Positions 15,875 to 23,850 of a stretch of 64,000 nucleotides of DNA are shown here, in pieces. The stretch is from contig CAYUKA010000007.1 in NCBI GenBank assembly GCA_964445195.1, forward strand, positions 1-64,000. Reading direction: 5' to 3'. This DNA is from UM-FILTER-47-13 sp964445195. GTDB lineage: Bacteria > Pseudomonadota > Alphaproteobacteria > Micavibrionales > Micavibrionaceae. The position numbers were made by a program, and so were the translations under genes. Position 1 is the first letter of the stretch. Each line of letters opens with the position of its first letter. The notes below the pieces were generated by a model. It was not told the origin of the DNA. It did no database searches and saw nothing but the letters and a program-made list of their open reading frames with translations.

Positions 15875-16843
15875 TTACTCTGCCGCCATGGCCGAGGCCA
15901 GCTTTTCTTCACGCGCTGCGCGCAGTTTGGCAAAGTCATCACCCGCATGGTAACTGGAACGAGTTAGCGGCGTGGCTGAAACCATCAGGAAACCTTTGGC
16001 GCGGGCCATGCGCTCAAGCTGCTGGAATTCTTCTGGTGACCAGAACTTGTCGACCGGCGCGTGCTTCGGCGTCGGTTGCAGATATTGGCCAATTGTCAGG
16101 AAGTCGACATCGGCAGCACGCAAATCATCCATGACCTGCCCGACTTCTTCCTTCGTTTCGCCGAGGCCGACCATCATGCCTGACTTGGTGAACTGCGATG
16201 GGTCGATATCCTTAACCCGCTGCAGCAGCCGCAGCGAGCGGAAATAACGGGCGCCCGGCCGGATCGTCGGATACAGGCGCGGCACGGTCTCCAGATTATG
16301 GTTAAACACATCGGGCCGTGCACCAATGACCCGATCAAGCGCATCCATATTGCCGCCGAAATCGCCAGGCAGAATTTCAATCGTCGTGTCCGGCGATTTA
16401 AAGCGAATGGCACGGATGGTCTTTTCGAAGTGCGCCGCGCCGAAATCTTCTAGATCGTCACGGTCAACCGAGGTGACCACAACATGCTTTAAGCCCAGTT
16501 GCTGGACCGCCACACCGGTACGCAGCGGCTCCATCTCGTCTAATGAATCCGGCTTGCCGGTTGCGATATTGCAGAAAGAGCAAGCCCTTGTACAAACTTC
16601 GCCCATAATCATAAACGTTGCGTGCTTCTTATCCCAGCACTCCCCGATATTCGGGCAGCCCGCTTCTTCACAAACCGTGTTCAGCTTTTGCTTGTGAACG
16701 ATATCACGGGTTTCATGATAAACCTTGCCCTGCGGGGCGCGCACACGGATCCAGTCCGGCTTCCTGCCCATCGGGCGGTCCGGGTTTTTCTGTTTTTCCG
16801 GGTGGCGTTTGGCCTTATCCAGTAATTCGCTGTTATAGGTCAT
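15875..16843 (-). CDS. lipA: lipoyl synthase
   Basis: LipA is a radical-SAM enzyme that inserts two sulfurs into protein-bound octanoyl groups to make lipoyl cofactor. The auxiliary iron-sulfur cluster cysteines are in CEEAGCPNIGECW (about residues 58-70), and the radical-SAM cluster in CTRACSFCNI (about 84-93). The length (322 residues) is normal, and the C-terminal RSSYHAGDD motif is present. The ATG overlaps the stop of the methyltransferase gene as ATGA. It follows lpdA and the pdh genes, so the enzyme that lipoylates the pyruvate dehydrogenase complex is encoded with its substrate. Confidence 0.97.
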   Translation of the reverse strand: MTYNSELLDKAKRHPEKQKNPDRPMGRKPDWIRVRAPQGKVYHETRDIVHKQKLNTVCEEAGCPNIGECWDKKHATFMIMGEVCTRACSFCNIATGKPDSLDEMEPLRTGVAVQQLGLKHVVVTSVDRDDLEDFGAAHFEKTIRAIRFKSPDTTIEILPGDFGGNMDALDRVIGARPDVFNHNLETVPRLYPTIRPGARYFRSLRLLQRVKDIDPSQFTKSGMMVGLGETKEEVGQVMDDLRAADVDFLTIGQYLQPTPKHAPVDKFWSPEEFQQLERMARAKGFLMVSATPLTRSSYHAGDDFAKLRAAREEKLASAMAAE

Positions 16844-17562
16844 GGCTTCCTACATAAACAGAAAACGCTTAATCCTGCCAGTCTATTTATTTTAAACAGT
16901 GTCGGCCGTTCCAGGTCATGTACGAAGATCAACGCTTTGTTGAGCCAGTCCGGCGCGACAGCCATCTCGCTCTTGGCTTTCATCGTACCCTGTTTATAAA
17001 ATACCCCTTTCACTAGACGGATCAAAGCCACAGCCGGGAATAGCAGACCGAAAAAGTAACGGCTTTTCACCGGCTCCAGGCCCGCCTTGCGCACCACCTC
17101 TTCAATCGTGCCGATCGTATAGCGCCGCCTGTGCTCCAGAAAAACATCATGTCCCGACCATAAGAACTGAAACGCCGGTACGGTGATCAAGACCTGGCCG
17201 TCATCAGGCATCAGGTCGCCATAGGCCTTGAGCAGCGCTACATCATCGTCAACATGCTCAAGCACATCCATCATCAGGATTAACGATTGCGGTACGGCTT
17301 CAACCTGATGGACAAAGGCTATCGGTTTGCCGTTATAACGGTCCGTCCGTTCCCGGTTATAGCCGGGATCAACGCAAACAGCCTTTTCAGCTATGCCGGC
17401 ATCCAGAATCCGGCGCGAGAAAATGCCCGATCCGGCGCCGACATCCAGGACCTCGCTGGTTTTCACATCTCCTAAAAAGGTGGTCAGCGCCCTGCCCTTG
17501 GCAAGGTAATACCAATGCTCATAAATCGCATCGCCCAGTATGTCTTCTTCTTTTAGGTCCAC
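16840..17562 (-). CDS. class I SAM-dependent methyltransferase
   Basis: The protein has a Rossmann-type methyltransferase core: motif I LDVGAGSGIFSRRIL near residues 38-52, an acidic residue VDPG in motif II, and MMDVLEHVDDDVALL as the motif that marks UbiE/Coq5- and Methyltransf_11-type enzymes. A His-Arg-Arg-rich HRRRYT follows, then a hydrophobic stretch (FFGLLFPAVALIRLV) that could contact the membrane. The acceptor is unknown; similar proteins occur in cell-surface polysaccharide loci. The GTG at 17562 has GAGGAA about 10 bases upstream; a TTG six codons earlier is possible. It sits between lipA and a small membrane-protein gene. Confidence 0.75.
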   Translation of the reverse strand: MDLKEEDILGDAIYEHWYYLAKGRALTTFLGDVKTSEVLDVGAGSGIFSRRILDAGIAEKAVCVDPGYNRERTDRYNGKPIAFVHQVEAVPQSLILMMDVLEHVDDDVALLKAYGDLMPDDGQVLITVPAFQFLWSGHDVFLEHRRRYTIGTIEEVVRKAGLEPVKSRYFFGLLFPAVALIRLVKGVFYKQGTMKAKSEMAVAPDWLNKALIFVHDLERPTLFKINRLAGLSVFCLCRKP

Positions 17563-17569
17563 GGAAAAA

Positions 17570-17962
17570 CTATTCCTCAATATTGGAGGGCTTACGCGTC
17601 ACTTCATAAGGTAAATCAGAATGGTGATCACTAACCCGCTTTTTCTTACGCAGAATAATGAGCATTTCATCTTTGAACATATTTTTATATTCAGCCACGA
17701 TTTCATGAGCGTCAATGCCCAGCTCGTTGCCTACGCTCTCCAGAAAATCCATAATCACAGAGCGTAGAGCGTAAAAGATCAGGATGATCATGCTAAGAAT
17801 AACAGCAATTAACAGCATATAGAAGAAACCTGATCCCATCAGGCCTTCGAACGGATTGCCAACAGGAAAGAAGACCAGCATCGTGCCAAGCCACGCCACA
17901 ACGAAAATAACCGCCATCGCAATCGTCCAGATACTATGCTGTGGCTTTTTTTTCTGCCCCAT
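17570..17962 (-). CDS. small membrane protein of unknown function
   Basis: Counting from the ATG at 17962 the protein has about 130 residues: a Lys-rich N terminus (MGQKKKPQ), two transmembrane segments (about residues 10-33 and 47-70), then a soluble, charged C-terminal half rich in Lys and Glu. I recognise no family. The start is uncertain: the purine-rich AAGGA is only one base before this ATG; in-frame ATGs upstream (18010, 18031) lie inside lpdA. Its stop codon precedes the methyltransferase start by about 8 bases. It lies inside the lpdA-lipA interval, where many relatives have no gene. Confidence 0.65.
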   Translation of the reverse strand: MGQKKKPQHSIWTIAMAVIFVVAWLGTMLVFFPVGNPFEGLMGSGFFYMLLIAVILSMIILIFYALRSVIMDFLESVGNELGIDAHEIVAEYKNMFKDEMLIILRKKKRVSDHHSDLPYEVTRKPSNIEE

Positions 17963-17987
17963 ATCCTTATTGTAATAATGAAAATCT

Positions 17988-19388
17988 TTAATAATGAATA
18001 ACGCGGCCATAGGCGTCGAGGACGCTTTCATGCATCATTTCCGACAGAGTTGGATGGGGAAAGACGGTATGCATTAACTCAGCCTCGGTCGTTTCCAGTG
18101 TTTTTGCAATGCTAAAACCTTGAATCATTTCAGTCACTTCCGCGCCAATCATATGCGCTCCCAGTAATTCACCGGTTTTAGCGTCAAAAATCGTCTTCAC
18201 CAGCCCTTCCGGCTCACCCATGGCAATGGCCTTTCCGTTACCAATAAAGGGGAAACGTCCGACCTTGAGCGTATAACCGGCCTCCTTCGCCGCTTTTTCG
18301 GTTAAGCCAACCGAAGCCACCTGAGGCATACAGTACGTACAGCCCGGAATATTGGTCTTTTCCAGCGGGTGAACATCGTTCAGGCCCTTAATCCGCTCGA
18401 CGCAGATGACACCCTCATGGCTCGCTTTATGCGCCAGCCAGGGCGGACCGGTCACATCGCCAATCGCAAACACGCCGGGCTCATCGGTTTGCAGCCATTC
18501 ATTCGTTACAATATGGCCTCGGTCGATTTTGACCTTCGTTTGTTCCAGTCCCAGATTGTCTGTATTACCGACAATGCCAACGGCCATAATCACACGGTCA
18601 AAGGTCTGGGTTTCCGTCTTACCCGCCACCTCGATATGAGCGGTGACGTTATCCTTGCCCTTCTCAAGCTTTGCCACCTTCGCACCGGTCATGATTTTCA
18701 TGCCCTGCTTTTCGAATTGTTTGCGCGCTAATTTGGAGATTTCTTCATCTTCAACCGGTAAAATACGGTCCATAATTTCGACAACGGTCACTTCGGCGCC
18801 CATATTGCGGTAAAAGCTGGCAAATTCGATGCCAATAGCGCCCGATCCGACCACTAACAGCGACTTTGGCAGGTTATCAGGCACCATTGCCTCTTTATAT
18901 GTCCAGATTAACTTACCGTCCGGCTCCAGACCCGGCAATGTCCGCGCCCGCGCACCGGTCGCCAGGATAATATGCGGCGAAGACAATTCAGCGATAGTTT
19001 TACCGCCTTTTTCAACGGATAGCTTACCTTGGCCGGCGAGCTTGCCGAACCCGTCATAAACCGTGACTTTATTCTTTTTCAGCAGATGTTTAATGCCGCC
19101 TGACAACTGGTTTGCGACACCGCGCGAACGATCAACTATTTTCTTAAAATCAAACTCCAAGCCACTGATTTTAAAACCATAATCTTCGGCATGATTGAAA
19201 AGATGATACACTTCGCTGGATCGCAGCAATGCTTTGGTCGGGATACAGCCCCAATTCAGGCAAATTCCGCCCAGATGGCTGGCTTCGACAAGCGCAACTT
19301 TCATTTTCAACTGCGCCGCCCGGATTGCCGCGACATAACCGCCCGGCCCGCCGCCAACGACGATAAGATCGTATTTTTGTTCTGTCAT
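17988..19388 (-). CDS. lpdA: dihydrolipoyl dehydrogenase (E3)
   Basis: E3 reoxidises dihydrolipoyl groups of 2-oxoacid dehydrogenase complexes with FAD and NAD+. The FAD motif VVGGGPGGYVAA is at about 10-21, the redox-active disulfide in CLNWGCIPTK at about 42-51, and the NAD motif VVGSGAIGIEFA further on. The C-terminal interface motif HPTLSE provides the catalytic His and Glu of the partner subunit. The ATG at 19388 is preceded by AGGAG at good spacing; an upstream in-frame start at 19406 is less likely. It is 57 bp downstream of pdhC and ahead of lipA. Confidence 0.97.
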   Translation of the reverse strand: MTEQKYDLIVVGGGPGGYVAAIRAAQLKMKVALVEASHLGGICLNWGCIPTKALLRSSEVYHLFNHAEDYGFKISGLEFDFKKIVDRSRGVANQLSGGIKHLLKKNKVTVYDGFGKLAGQGKLSVEKGGKTIAELSSPHIILATGARARTLPGLEPDGKLIWTYKEAMVPDNLPKSLLVVGSGAIGIEFASFYRNMGAEVTVVEIMDRILPVEDEEISKLARKQFEKQGMKIMTGAKVAKLEKGKDNVTAHIEVAGKTETQTFDRVIMAVGIVGNTDNLGLEQTKVKIDRGHIVTNEWLQTDEPGVFAIGDVTGPPWLAHKASHEGVICVERIKGLNDVHPLEKTNIPGCTYCMPQVASVGLTEKAAKEAGYTLKVGRFPFIGNGKAIAMGEPEGLVKTIFDAKTGELLGAHMIGAEVTEMIQGFSIAKTLETTEAELMHTVFPHPTLSEMMHESVLDAYGRVIHY

Positions 19389-19445
19389 AAAATGGCTCCT
19401 GATCAATCCCCAAAGACGGCTACGAAATGATTATATGTCCTATAT

Positions 19446-20354
19446 CTAGAGCAGCATGGAAACAGGGCTTTCGATGTACTGCCTCAGTACCTGCAGGTAC
19501 TCCGCCCCAACGGCACCATCGACAGCGCGATGATCGACAGACAGCGTACAGGTCATAAATGTGCCGACCTTGATCTCACCGCCATCGACATACGGCTTCT
19601 GTTCCCCTGCCCCGACAGCCAGAATACAAGCCTGCGGCGGATTGATGATCGCGCCGAACTCCTTGATGCCAAACATACCCAGATTGGAAACGGAGAACGT
19701 ACCGCCCTGGAACTCTTCAGGCTTAAGCTTGCCTTCGCGGGCGCGGCCGGCCAGATCCTTGACCTCTTCCGAAATTTGGCGCAAGCCCTTATTTTCCGCC
19801 TCTTTCACGATCGGCGTAATCAGGCCGTTGGGCGTGGCCACCGCTACAGAGATATCCGCATGGTCGTACTGCAGCACCGCATCATCCGTCCAGGACACAT
19901 TCGCCGCCGGATAGGCTTTTAATGCATTGGCGCAGGCTTTGATCACGAAGTCATTGACCGAAAGCTTGTAAGCACCATTTGCCTGTTCGTTGATCTGCTT
20001 ACGCGCCGCCAGCAGGCCGTCAATGCGATATTCCACGGTCAGATAGAAATGCGGCACGGTCTGCTTCGACTCCAGCAGGCGCCTGGCTGTGATCTTTTTA
20101 ACGTTGTTATTCGGCAACTCCGTATAGCTCATGCCGAACATATTGACCTGCTTTTTGACATCAACACGCTCAGGCGCAACGTCGGGCGCTGCAGCAGATG
20201 CAGCGCCCGACTCAGGTGCCCCTTCGACATCAATCTTAATGATCCGCCCGCGTGGTCCGGACCCTTTAATCGCGGCTAAATCGAGCCCTTTTTGCGCCGC
20301 TATGCGACGCGCCAGAGGAGACGCAAAAACACGGTTTTCAGCAGCTTGTGTCAT
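19446..20354 (-). CDS. pdhC: dihydrolipoamide acetyltransferase E2 lacking a lipoyl domain
   Basis: The 302-residue protein begins directly with the peripheral-subunit-binding domain (FASPLARRIAAQKGLDL at 10-26, GSGPRGRI at 31-38). It continues through an Ala-rich linker to a full catalytic acetyltransferase domain ending with the active-site motif DHRAVDGA near residue 281-288. The N-terminal lipoyl domain found in normal E2 proteins (about 420-450 residues in alphaproteobacteria) is missing. The 92 bp upstream encode nothing like it, and the ATG has its own AAGGTGA site, so this is not an obvious frameshift or truncation. The lipoyl arm must then come from E1-beta (pdhB upstream) or from elsewhere. 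Confidence 0.9.
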   Translation of the reverse strand: MTQAAENRVFASPLARRIAAQKGLDLAAIKGSGPRGRIIKIDVEGAPESGAASAAAPDVAPERVDVKKQVNMFGMSYTELPNNNVKKITARRLLESKQTVPHFYLTVEYRIDGLLAARKQINEQANGAYKLSVNDFVIKACANALKAYPAANVSWTDDAVLQYDHADISVAVATPNGLITPIVKEAENKGLRQISEEVKDLAGRAREGKLKPEEFQGGTFSVSNLGMFGIKEFGAIINPPQACILAVGAGEQKPYVDGGEIKVGTFMTCTLSVDHRAVDGAVGAEYLQVLRQYIESPVSMLL

Positions 20355-20446
20355 AAAATCACCTTGATATTCATTTTTTGAGCAACGTATTATCAGCCTT
20401 TGATGCTAGTAACGACAGCTACGATTAAGCTGCAGACCATCGGCGT

Positions 20447-21907
20447 CTAGTCCTTGTAACAAACTTCTTTTGCCGCGTGGATAATCTCATCGACCTGCGG
20501 TAAAGCAAGGTTTTCAAGATTGGCGGCATAAGGCAACGGCACATCGGCGGCGCAGACCCGTTTCACCGGCGCATCCAGATAATCGAAAGCATGCTCGAAA
20601 CACAGCGCGGCGATTTCCGATCCGATACCAGCGAACGGCCAGCTTTCCTCGACACTGACAATGCGGTTGGTCTTCTTGACGCTCTCGATAATCGTATAGC
20701 GGTCAAGCGGCCTGATCGTCCGCATATTAATGACCTCGGCATCAATGCCCTGCTCTGCCAGTTTTTCGGCAGCTTCCAGCGCTTTGCCGACCATAATCGA
20801 GTAAGCGACGATGGTCACATCGTTGCCCGTGCGCTCGATTTTCGCCCGGCCAAGCGGGATCACGTAATCTTCATCGGTCGGAACCTCAAAGCTCTGGCCG
20901 TATAACATTTCATTCTCAAGGAATACGACCGGGTTCGGATCGCGGATCGCTGCTTTCAGAAGCCCCTTCGCATCAGCGCCCGACCACGGCGCTACGACTT
21001 TCAGCCCCGGCACATGGGCATACCAGCTCGCATAGCATTGCGAATGCTGGGCCGCAACGCGGGCCGCCGCGCCGTTGGGGCCACGAAACACAATTGGGCA
21101 ACCCATCTGACCGCCGGCCATATATAACGTTTTGGCGGCAGAGTTAATAATGTGGTCGATCGCCTGCATGCCGAAATTCCAGGTCATGAATTCAATCACC
21201 GGCTTCAGGCCGTTAAAGGCCGAGCCAACCCCCAGACCGGCAAAACCATGCTCAGTGATCGGCGTGTCGATCACGCGTTTCTCGCCAAACTCATCAAGCA
21301 GCCCCTGCGTCACCTTGTAAGCGCCCTGGTATTCGGCCACTTCTTCGCCCATCACATAAACGGCCTCATCGCGGCGCATTTCCTCAGCCATGGCATCGCG
21401 TAAGGCCTCGCGCACCGTCATCTCTTCTGTCGTTTTGGCAAAGAATGCAGCCTCGTCAAATGGCGGCGGCTCCAGCACCTGCCCCTGTGCATACAGGATA
21501 TCGCGGTTCTCGATCACCTTACCGGAATGTTGGGAGGCAGGTGCCGCGGCCAACGGCTCCGTGTCATTCTGAACCGGAGGCGAAGAATCTGCCTGCGGCG
21601 GCTGAGATCCTTCGCTATCGCTCAGGATGACATTACCGGTGTCACCGATATCATCGGCACTTTCCCCTTCTTCAAGCAGCACGGCAATCGGCGTGTTTAC
21701 AGCAACGCCTTCGGTGCCTTCCTCGATCAGGATTTTGCCAAGCGTTCCCTCGTCGACGGCCTCTACTTCCATCGTCGCCTTGTCGGTTTCGATTTCGGCA
21801 ATCACATCGCCGGGCTCGACCTTATCCCCGACCTGCTTAACCCATTTGGCCAGTGTGCCTTCTTCCATCGTCGGCGATAACGCCGGCATCGTGATATTAA
21901 TCGGCAT
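20447..21907 (-). CDS. pdhB: pyruvate dehydrogenase E1 beta subunit with N-terminal lipoyl domain
   Basis: Residues 1-80 form a lipoyl domain (MPALSPTMEEGTLAKW near 7-22; the lipoylated lysine is in ETDKATMEVEA near 41-51). A Ser/Pro/Ala-rich linker of about 90 to 150 follows, then a complete E1-beta domain (VREALRDAMAEEM, VMGEEVAEYQGAYKVTQGL, EHGFAGLGVG). E1-beta with a fused lipoyl domain is known from several alphaproteobacteria. The linker includes 23 codons translated from a palindromic repeat (21563-21631). The gene starts two bases after the ridA stop. With pdhA it forms the thiamine-diphosphate-dependent E1 that decarboxylates pyruvate. Confidence 0.96.
   Translation of the reverse strand: MPINITMPALSPTMEEGTLAKWVKQVGDKVEPGDVIAEIETDKATMEVEAVDEGTLGKILIEEGTEGVAVNTPIAVLLEEGESADDIGDTGNVILSDSEGSQPPQADSSPPVQNDTEPLAAAPASQHSGKVIENRDILYAQGQVLEPPPFDEAAFFAKTTEEMTVREALRDAMAEEMRRDEAVYVMGEEVAEYQGAYKVTQGLLDEFGEKRVIDTPITEHGFAGLGVGSAFNGLKPVIEFMTWNFGMQAIDHIINSAAKTLYMAGGQMGCPIVFRGPNGAAARVAAQHSQCYASWYAHVPGLKVVAPWSGADAKGLLKAAIRDPNPVVFLENEMLYGQSFEVPTDEDYVIPLGRAKIERTGNDVTIVAYSIMVGKALEAAEKLAEQGIDAEVINMRTIRPLDRYTIIESVKKTNRIVSVEESWPFAGIGSEIAALCFEHAFDYLDAPVKRVCAADVPLPYAANLENLALPQVDEIIHAAKEVCYKD
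21563..21631. repeat. palindromic repeat inserted in frame in the pdhB linker
   Basis: This 69-bp segment has imperfect inverted ends: GTCATTCTGAAC...CGAAGAATCT on one side and AGATCCTTCG...TCAGGATGAC on the other, around a 14-bp GC-rich loop. Sequences of the form GTCATCCTGAGC..GCGAAGGATCT are a common type of dispersed intergenic palindrome in many bacteria. Here it is exactly 23 codons long and read as VILSDSEGSQPPQADSSPPV plus three residues, in the flexible linker between the lipoyl and E1-beta domains. Confidence 0.75.
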
Positions 21908-21909
21908 GT

Positions 21910-22272
21910 TTATGCAGCTCCTTCAACAGCGGCCGTCACGGCCACTTCCACTATAAAGTCAGGTGATACAAGGCGGGCCTCAACGCACGCCCTTGCCGGG
22001 GTGCTCCCCTCCGGTATCCATTGGTCCCAAATGGCGTTGAACGCATCAATATCATTTATGTCGCTCAGCCAGATCGAGGCCGACAGGATCCGCGTACGAT
22101 CACTTCCCGCCTCCGCCAAAATCCGGTCAATCATACCCAGCACATCATGCGTTTGCTCTTCAATCGTGCCACCCTTGTTATCCAGGCTTACCTGGCCGGA
22201 TGTAAAAACCAAGCCGTTATATATCACGGACTCACATAAACGATTACCGACAGGGTTATTGCGCCTGATCAT
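21910..22272 (-). CDS. RidA family enamine/imine deaminase
   Basis: RidA-type proteins hydrolyse reactive enamines and imines such as 2-aminoacrylate, protecting PLP enzymes. This 120-residue protein covers the whole domain, with GLVFTSGQVSLD near 19-30, and TPARACVEARLVSPDFIVEV near 91-110, which contains the substrate-carboxylate-binding arginine of active RidA. It is embedded between pdhA (17 bp gap) and pdhB (2 bp gap), so it must be cotranscribed with pyruvate dehydrogenase. A RidA-family member in this position is not part of the usual pdhAB arrangement. A true deaminase role versus another RidA subfamily role is not settled by sequence. Confidence 0.85.
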   Translation of the reverse strand: MIRRNNPVGNRLCESVIYNGLVFTSGQVSLDNKGGTIEEQTHDVLGMIDRILAEAGSDRTRILSASIWLSDINDIDAFNAIWDQWIPEGSTPARACVEARLVSPDFIVEVAVTAAVEGAA

Positions 22273-22289
22273 ATTCGGTCAATCCCGGC

Positions 22290-23330
22290 CTAATTATCGA
22301 CTTCAATCAGGACATCCGTCCAGAGTTCGCTTTCATCCGGCTCCGGCGACTGCTGCGCGAATTCAGCGGCATCACTGACGATTTCTTTGATCTCTTTGTC
22401 GATCGCCTTGATATCATCTTCGGCAACGCCGGCTTCGCCCATCATCTTTTTGATGATCAGCAGCGGATCGTGCTCGTCCTTAAATTGCGAGACTTCTTCC
22501 TTGGTCCGGTATTTGGCGGGATCAGACATTGAATGACCGCGATAGCGGTAGGTCATGATCTCCAGAATATAGGGCCCGTTGCCGCTGCGGATATAATCAA
22601 GCGCCTGCCGCGCCGCGTTACGGACAGCGAACACATCCATACCGTCAACCTGCTCGCCCGGAATGCCATAGCCTTCACCGCGGCGATACAGTTCACCCGC
22701 CGCATGCCGCTCAGCGCTGGTACCCATGCCGTATTTGTTATTCTCAATGACATAAAGGATAGGCAACTTCCATAACGCCGCCATGTTGTAACTCTCGGCA
22801 ACCTGGCCCTGATTAGCGGCACCATCACCCATATAGGTTACGGCAACGCCGCCATCTTCCTTATACTTATGGGCGAACCCCAGACCGGTGCCGATAGCAA
22901 CCTGTGCCCCGACAATCCCGTGTCCGCCATAAAAATTCTTCTCGCGGCTGAACATGTGCATAGAACCGCCCTTACCGTGAGAATAGCCGCCCTTGCGGCC
23001 GGTCAGCTCGGCCATAACGCCTTTCGGGTCCATACCACAGGCCAGCATATGGCCGTGATCGCGGTACGCTGTCACGACCGTATCCTGTTCTTCCTGCACC
23101 GACTGGATGCCCGTAACAACGGCCTCCTGCCCGATATACAGGTGACAGAAACCACCGATCAGGCCCATGCCGTAAAGCTGCCCGGCTTTCTCTTCGAACC
23201 GCCGAATCAGCAGCATATCACGGTATAGCTGTGTCAGGTCTTCGGGAGTCGGTTCAGGGGCGCTGTTTGATACAGACTTAAGGTGTGATGCTTTTTTCTT
23301 ACTATCGGACTTTTTTGCAGCCACGGCCAT
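22290..23330 (-). CDS. pdhA: pyruvate dehydrogenase E1 alpha subunit
   Basis: This is the alpha subunit of the thiamine-diphosphate-dependent E1. Characteristic segments are RRFEEKAGQLYGMGLIGGF, the GKGGSMHMFS block, and the ThDP/Mg motif GDGAANQGQVAESYNMAALW near the middle; the phosphorylation-loop region YRYRGHSMSDPAKYR is present. The N terminus is Lys-rich and probably disordered. The ATG at 23330 (MAVAAKK) has AAAGGA at about 9 bases; a frame-open region continues upstream to 23384 without a good site. About 346 residues is normal. It heads the unit pdhA-ridA-pdhB-pdhC-lpdA. Confidence 0.96.
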   Translation of the reverse strand: MAVAAKKSDSKKKASHLKSVSNSAPEPTPEDLTQLYRDMLLIRRFEEKAGQLYGMGLIGGFCHLYIGQEAVVTGIQSVQEEQDTVVTAYRDHGHMLACGMDPKGVMAELTGRKGGYSHGKGGSMHMFSREKNFYGGHGIVGAQVAIGTGLGFAHKYKEDGGVAVTYMGDGAANQGQVAESYNMAALWKLPILYVIENNKYGMGTSAERHAAGELYRRGEGYGIPGEQVDGMDVFAVRNAARQALDYIRSGNGPYILEIMTYRYRGHSMSDPAKYRTKEEVSQFKDEHDPLLIIKKMMGEAGVAEDDIKAIDKEIKEIVSDAAEFAQQSPEPDESELWTDVLIEVDN

Positions 23331-23409
23331 CTCCTGAAATCCTTTCCTGTCAAGGAATACGGAATTAGTGCTACACCATTTCAAATCAAGATACCAGCCC
23401 TAAACGGCC

Positions 23410-23718
23410 TTACTGCATGACGATTTTTTCATGCGGCGCAGCATAACCGAGCATCGCCCGCGCCTGCTGATCAAGCATGTCACGATTGAGCGAACCGGGC
23501 CGCATATTGACAACACGCTGCTCAAGGGCTTCGCGCTGCTGCCGTAAATCATGATGAACAAGCGCAACACTGGCGGATTGCCGCTCGAGCGACAATAGGC
23601 GAAAATAACTGCGATCCCCCAAAAAGCCGTGGTACAGGAAATAAAAACACAAACAAAAGCCGATAATGGCCGGCAAGTTTTGTTTGATCACGTAGCGCTG
23701 GGCGATGAGCTTATTCAT
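23410..23718 (-). CDS. ftsB: septum formation initiator FtsB/DivIC-like
   Basis: A short bitopic membrane protein of the divisome: N-terminal cytosolic 14 residues, one transmembrane helix (about 16-33), then a periplasmic coiled coil (about 43-70) and a C-terminal segment with DQQARAMLGYAAPHEKIV, matching the FtsB pattern of ARexLGyv-pgE. The length of 102 residues is typical. Its position between eno and pdhA is the conserved alphaproteobacterial location. The 132-bp upstream gap to eno holds only a weak GGCTT/AAGCC hairpin. Confidence 0.88.
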   Translation of the reverse strand: MNKLIAQRYVIKQNLPAIIGFCLCFYFLYHGFLGDRSYFRLLSLERQSASVALVHHDLRQQREALEQRVVNMRPGSLNRDMLDQQARAMLGYAAPHEKIVMQ

Positions 23719-23850
23719 AAGCCTATCGAATCATATACGAATCACTGCGTCAAGGTGAAAAGTAAAGTAGAGTCAATGGGTTAATCAGGAACATCCACAG
23801 AACATTTGCGCTAACCGATTCAAATGACTCGGCTTTTTAAGCCCGCTTCA

